DNA of 32,674 nucleotides from LH-M37 sp032251315 (GTDB taxonomy: Bacteria > Pseudomonadota > Gammaproteobacteria > SZUA-229). The translations under genes and the position numbers were made by a program. This document shows positions 30,769-32,674 of the stretch, piece after piece (position 1 is the first letter of the stretch; every line of letters starts with the position of its first letter). The stretch covers positions 1 through 32,674 of the forward strand of contig JAVVEE010000023.1 of assembly GCA_032251315.1 (NCBI GenBank), in the 5' to 3' direction. The notes beneath the pieces are model-generated. The model did not search any database. It had not been told where the DNA came from and was given only the letters and a program-made list of their open reading frames with translations.

Positions 30769-31992
30769 ATGCCATTAATTCGTCCTTTTGCCGGTTTACG
30801 CCCCGTTCCCGAACGCGCTGAAGAAGTCGTTGCGCCCCCTTACGATGTCCTGAACTCGGCGGAAGCCCGGGAACGCGCAAAAGGCAAGCCCTGGAGCTTT
30901 CTGCATATTTCCAAGGCGGAGATCGACCTGCCCGAAGACACCGACCCATACGATCCGGCGGTGTATGCCAAATCGGCCGAGAACCTGCAAAAGATGCTGG
31001 ACGAAGGCATTCTGATTCGTGATGACAAAGACTGCTATTACGCCTACCGCCTGATCATGGGCGACCATTCCCAGATCGGTCTGGTGGCGGCGGCCTCGGT
31101 CGCCGATTACGACAGCAATCGCATCCGCAAACATGAATACACCCGTCCGGCCAAGGAGGATGATCGTGTGCGCCAGATCGAAGCGCTGAACGCACAGACC
31201 GGCCCGGTACTGCTGGCCTATAAATCCCAGCCGGACATGGATACCATTCTGGAAAAGGTCGCCACCACCGAACCATTGGTCGATGTGACTGCCGATGACG
31301 GTGTGCAGCACACTTTCTGGATTATCAATGACGACGCCACCATCGCCCAGATCAGCCAGGGCTTTGAGGCCATGGATGCGATTTATATCGCCGATGGCCA
31401 TCACCGCTCTGCCGCTGCCTCGCGCATTGCAAAAAGCAAGGGCGGCGATGGCAACCGGAACAGCGATTATTTTCTGTCAGTGATCTACCCGCACAACCAG
31501 ATGAAGATTCTTGACTACAACCGCGTCGTCAAAGATCTGAACGGCTTGAGCAAGGAACAGCTGCTAACCAGCCTCGACGGCAAGTTTGACGTCAACGCGG
31601 AAAGCGCCGCGGTGTCGCCCGGCAAACCCGGCGAGTTCGGCATGTACCTTGATGGCCAGTGGTTCCGACTCGCCATCAAGCCTGAACTGATTCCCAATGA
31701 TCCGGTCGCCTCCCTCGATGTCAGCCTGCTGGCGGACAACCTGATCGAGCCGGTACTGGGCATCTTAGATCCGCGCACCGATAACCGCATCGATTTTGTC
31801 GGCGGCATCCGCGGTCTGGGTGAACTCGAAAAGCGCGTCGACAGCGGCGAAATGGCGATTGCCTTTTCCCTCTTCCCGACACGGATGGAAGCGCTGATGG
31901 CTGTGGCCGATGCCAATGAGGTAATGCCGCCCAAATCCACCTGGTTTGAACCCAAACTGGCGGATGGCCTGGTATCACACGTACTGGATTAA
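30769..31992 (+). CDS. DUF1015-family protein
   Basis: A soluble cytoplasmic protein of 407 residues. It shows the DUF1015 pattern: MPLIRPFAGLRPVP at the start, VVAPPYDVLNSAEARERA, IRKHEYTRPAKEDDRVRQIE, LNAQTGPVLLAY, and YIADGHHRSAAASRIAK. The DGHHR motif and conserved charged residues suggest a nucleotide- or phosphate-handling active site, but the reaction of the bacterial family is not established. The ATG at 30769 has AAGAAG upstream; the TTG at 30739 would give a basic extension with no family match. It is divergent from trhP and ends at a shared terminator with the cytochrome gene. Confidence 0.88.
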   Translation: MPLIRPFAGLRPVPERAEEVVAPPYDVLNSAEARERAKGKPWSFLHISKAEIDLPEDTDPYDPAVYAKSAENLQKMLDEGILIRDDKDCYYAYRLIMGDHSQIGLVAAASVADYDSNRIRKHEYTRPAKEDDRVRQIEALNAQTGPVLLAYKSQPDMDTILEKVATTEPLVDVTADDGVQHTFWIINDDATIAQISQGFEAMDAIYIADGHHRSAAASRIAKSKGGDGNRNSDYFLSVIYPHNQMKILDYNRVVKDLNGLSKEQLLTSLDGKFDVNAESAAVSPGKPGEFGMYLDGQWFRLAIKPELIPNDPVASLDVSLLADNLIEPVLGILDPRTDNRIDFVGGIRGLGELEKRVDSGEMAIAFSLFPTRMEALMAVADANEVMPPKSTWFEPKLADGLVSHVLD

Positions 31993-32020
31993 TGCATACG
32001 CTTACGTTTACATGTGCCGT

Positions 32021-32052
32021 AAAAAAGCCCCGCTGTGACAGCGGGGCTTTTT
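32021..32052. terminator. Bidirectional terminator
   Basis: Perfect 9-bp arms GCCCCGCTG (32027-32035) and CAGCGGGGC (32039-32047) have a TGA loop. They are flanked by AAAAAA and TTTTT, between the convergent DUF1015 and cytochrome genes. Confidence 0.92.
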
Positions 32053-32074
32053 GTTTACTGCAACTCAGAAAAGA

Positions 32075-32551
32075 TTACTTTGCGCTGGAGACCATATAGT
32101 CAACCGCCGCATGCAGCTCTTCATCGCTGCATGTGCCACAGCCCCCTCTGGCGACCATAGCCGTTCCTGGAACCCCGTTTAGTGAGGAGCTGTACAACGC
32201 CTCTTTGCCTTTGGCAATACGAGGAGCCCAGGCATCAGCGTCACCGAGTTTAGGCGCATTAGCGACACCTGTTTTATGACAGGTAACACAGGCTTTCTGA
32301 TAAACCTGTTCACCGCTTATCGCTGCCTGTTCAACAGGTTCTGATTCAGCTTCGGCTTTAGCCTCATCGTTCCCGGTACTTTCTGCCATCGGCTCCTGAG
32401 CGGTTATCGGTGCCGGGGCTTCTTCGGTTGCCACCGGTGCGGTTTGCGTCGTTTCAGCCTTTTCACTAACAGGGGAATCTTGGCCCGAATCACAGCCTAA
32501 AATAAAGAAGACCGGTAAAAAGAATATGATAGCGCTTTTTTTGATTTTCAT
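32075..32551 (-). CDS. Lipoprotein c-type cytochrome, cytochrome c5 class
   Basis: A periplasm-facing electron carrier of 158 residues. The N-terminus has a lipoprotein signal with lipobox FILGC (Cys20), so it should be lipid-anchored. An acidic, Ala/Glu/Pro-rich linker (about 25-75) leads to a single-heme domain. That domain has CVTCH (Cys88, Cys91, His92), the axial Met132 in GTAMVARGG, and the CGTCSDEEL pair (Cys138, Cys141) characteristic of cytochrome c5. I chose the ATG at 32551, with GAGGG upstream, over the TTG at 32557. A role in a terminal-oxidase or other respiratory branch is likely, but no partner gene is adjacent. Confidence 0.92.
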   Translation of the reverse strand: MKIKKSAIIFFLPVFFILGCDSGQDSPVSEKAETTQTAPVATEEAPAPITAQEPMAESTGNDEAKAEAESEPVEQAAISGEQVYQKACVTCHKTGVANAPKLGDADAWAPRIAKGKEALYSSSLNGVPGTAMVARGGCGTCSDEELHAAVDYMVSSAK

Positions 32552-32674
32552 GAACAATACCCTCTGGGTTAACTACTGGATGTACATCTAATACTTAATG
32601 TCATTTAATAAACCGGGAGTATATAACAGCATAAACACCTATAACACGGGGCACAGGTGGTAGTAAATCCTGGA

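Noticed and set aside
1..32674. CRISPR arrays, tRNA or rRNA genes, prophage or transposase genes
   Set aside because: No regularly spaced repeats, cloverleaf sequences or matching protein motifs were seen on either strand.

Overview
The window is an ordinary-looking stretch of gammaproteobacterial chromosome. The evidence is the gene set: type-I gshA, the fabA-fabB unsaturated fatty-acid pair, rnd, Uup-type ABC-F, cobalamin-dependent metH, bpt, bolA, trhP/yegQ, and the small DUF3301 and DUF4426 families. GC content is moderate by eye. An NhaD sodium/proton antiporter, a lipoprotein cytochrome c5 and an Aer-like receptor fit a free-living, respiring, possibly marine or haloalkaline organism. 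I cannot name the genus. No tRNA, rRNA, CRISPR array, transposase, integrase or prophage gene was seen.

Layout. (1) 1-4713: a repeat-rich left edge, then a leftward unit of an SLC13/RCK_C permease followed by nhaD, with a divergent HdfR-like LysR regulator and a LysR-type dyad between them. (2) 4996-7982: a rightward run encoding a TauE/DsbD_2-like membrane protein, a putative 2OG-Fe(II) oxygenase, a membrane-anchored glutaredoxin, a TerB-domain protein, glyoxalase I and a small DUF2892 membrane protein. This looks like a metal and thiol-redox cluster. (3) 7983-8900: an AT-rich gap of about 0.9 kb holding what looks like gene debris. (4) 8901-12680: PAS-HAMP-MCP receptor, rnd, DUF4426 and convergent DUF3301. 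(5) 12787-16045: fabA-fabB, then a periplasmic protein with a BamE-like end, translationally coupled to a PLP enzyme of the D-cysteine desulfhydrase/ACC deaminase family that has no usual start codon. (6) 16172-22135: leftward uup and metH, with an inverted DnaA-box pair between them. (7) 22326-24824: bpt, an HD-GYP protein with an altered HD motif, and bolA. (8) 24833-28021: leftward gshA plus a small membrane protein, an orphan XRE regulator of the mobile-mystery-protein-A type with tandem palindromic operators, and a 2-Cys peroxiredoxin. (9) 28124-32551: the operon trhP - periplasmic protein - tlpA-like, a DUF1015 protein, and a convergent cytochrome c5.

Thiol chemistry recurs: gshA, glutaredoxin, glyoxalase I, peroxiredoxin, TlpA-like thioredoxin and D-cysteine desulfhydrase. 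They lie in separate transcription units, so this is a theme rather than one system. No clearly new multi-gene system (defence, biosynthetic cluster, mobile element) is visible. The best leads are the CTG-start PLP gene, the 2OG oxygenase/TauE cluster, the orphan regulator with its operators, and two eroded inverted-arm elements placed just after genes.
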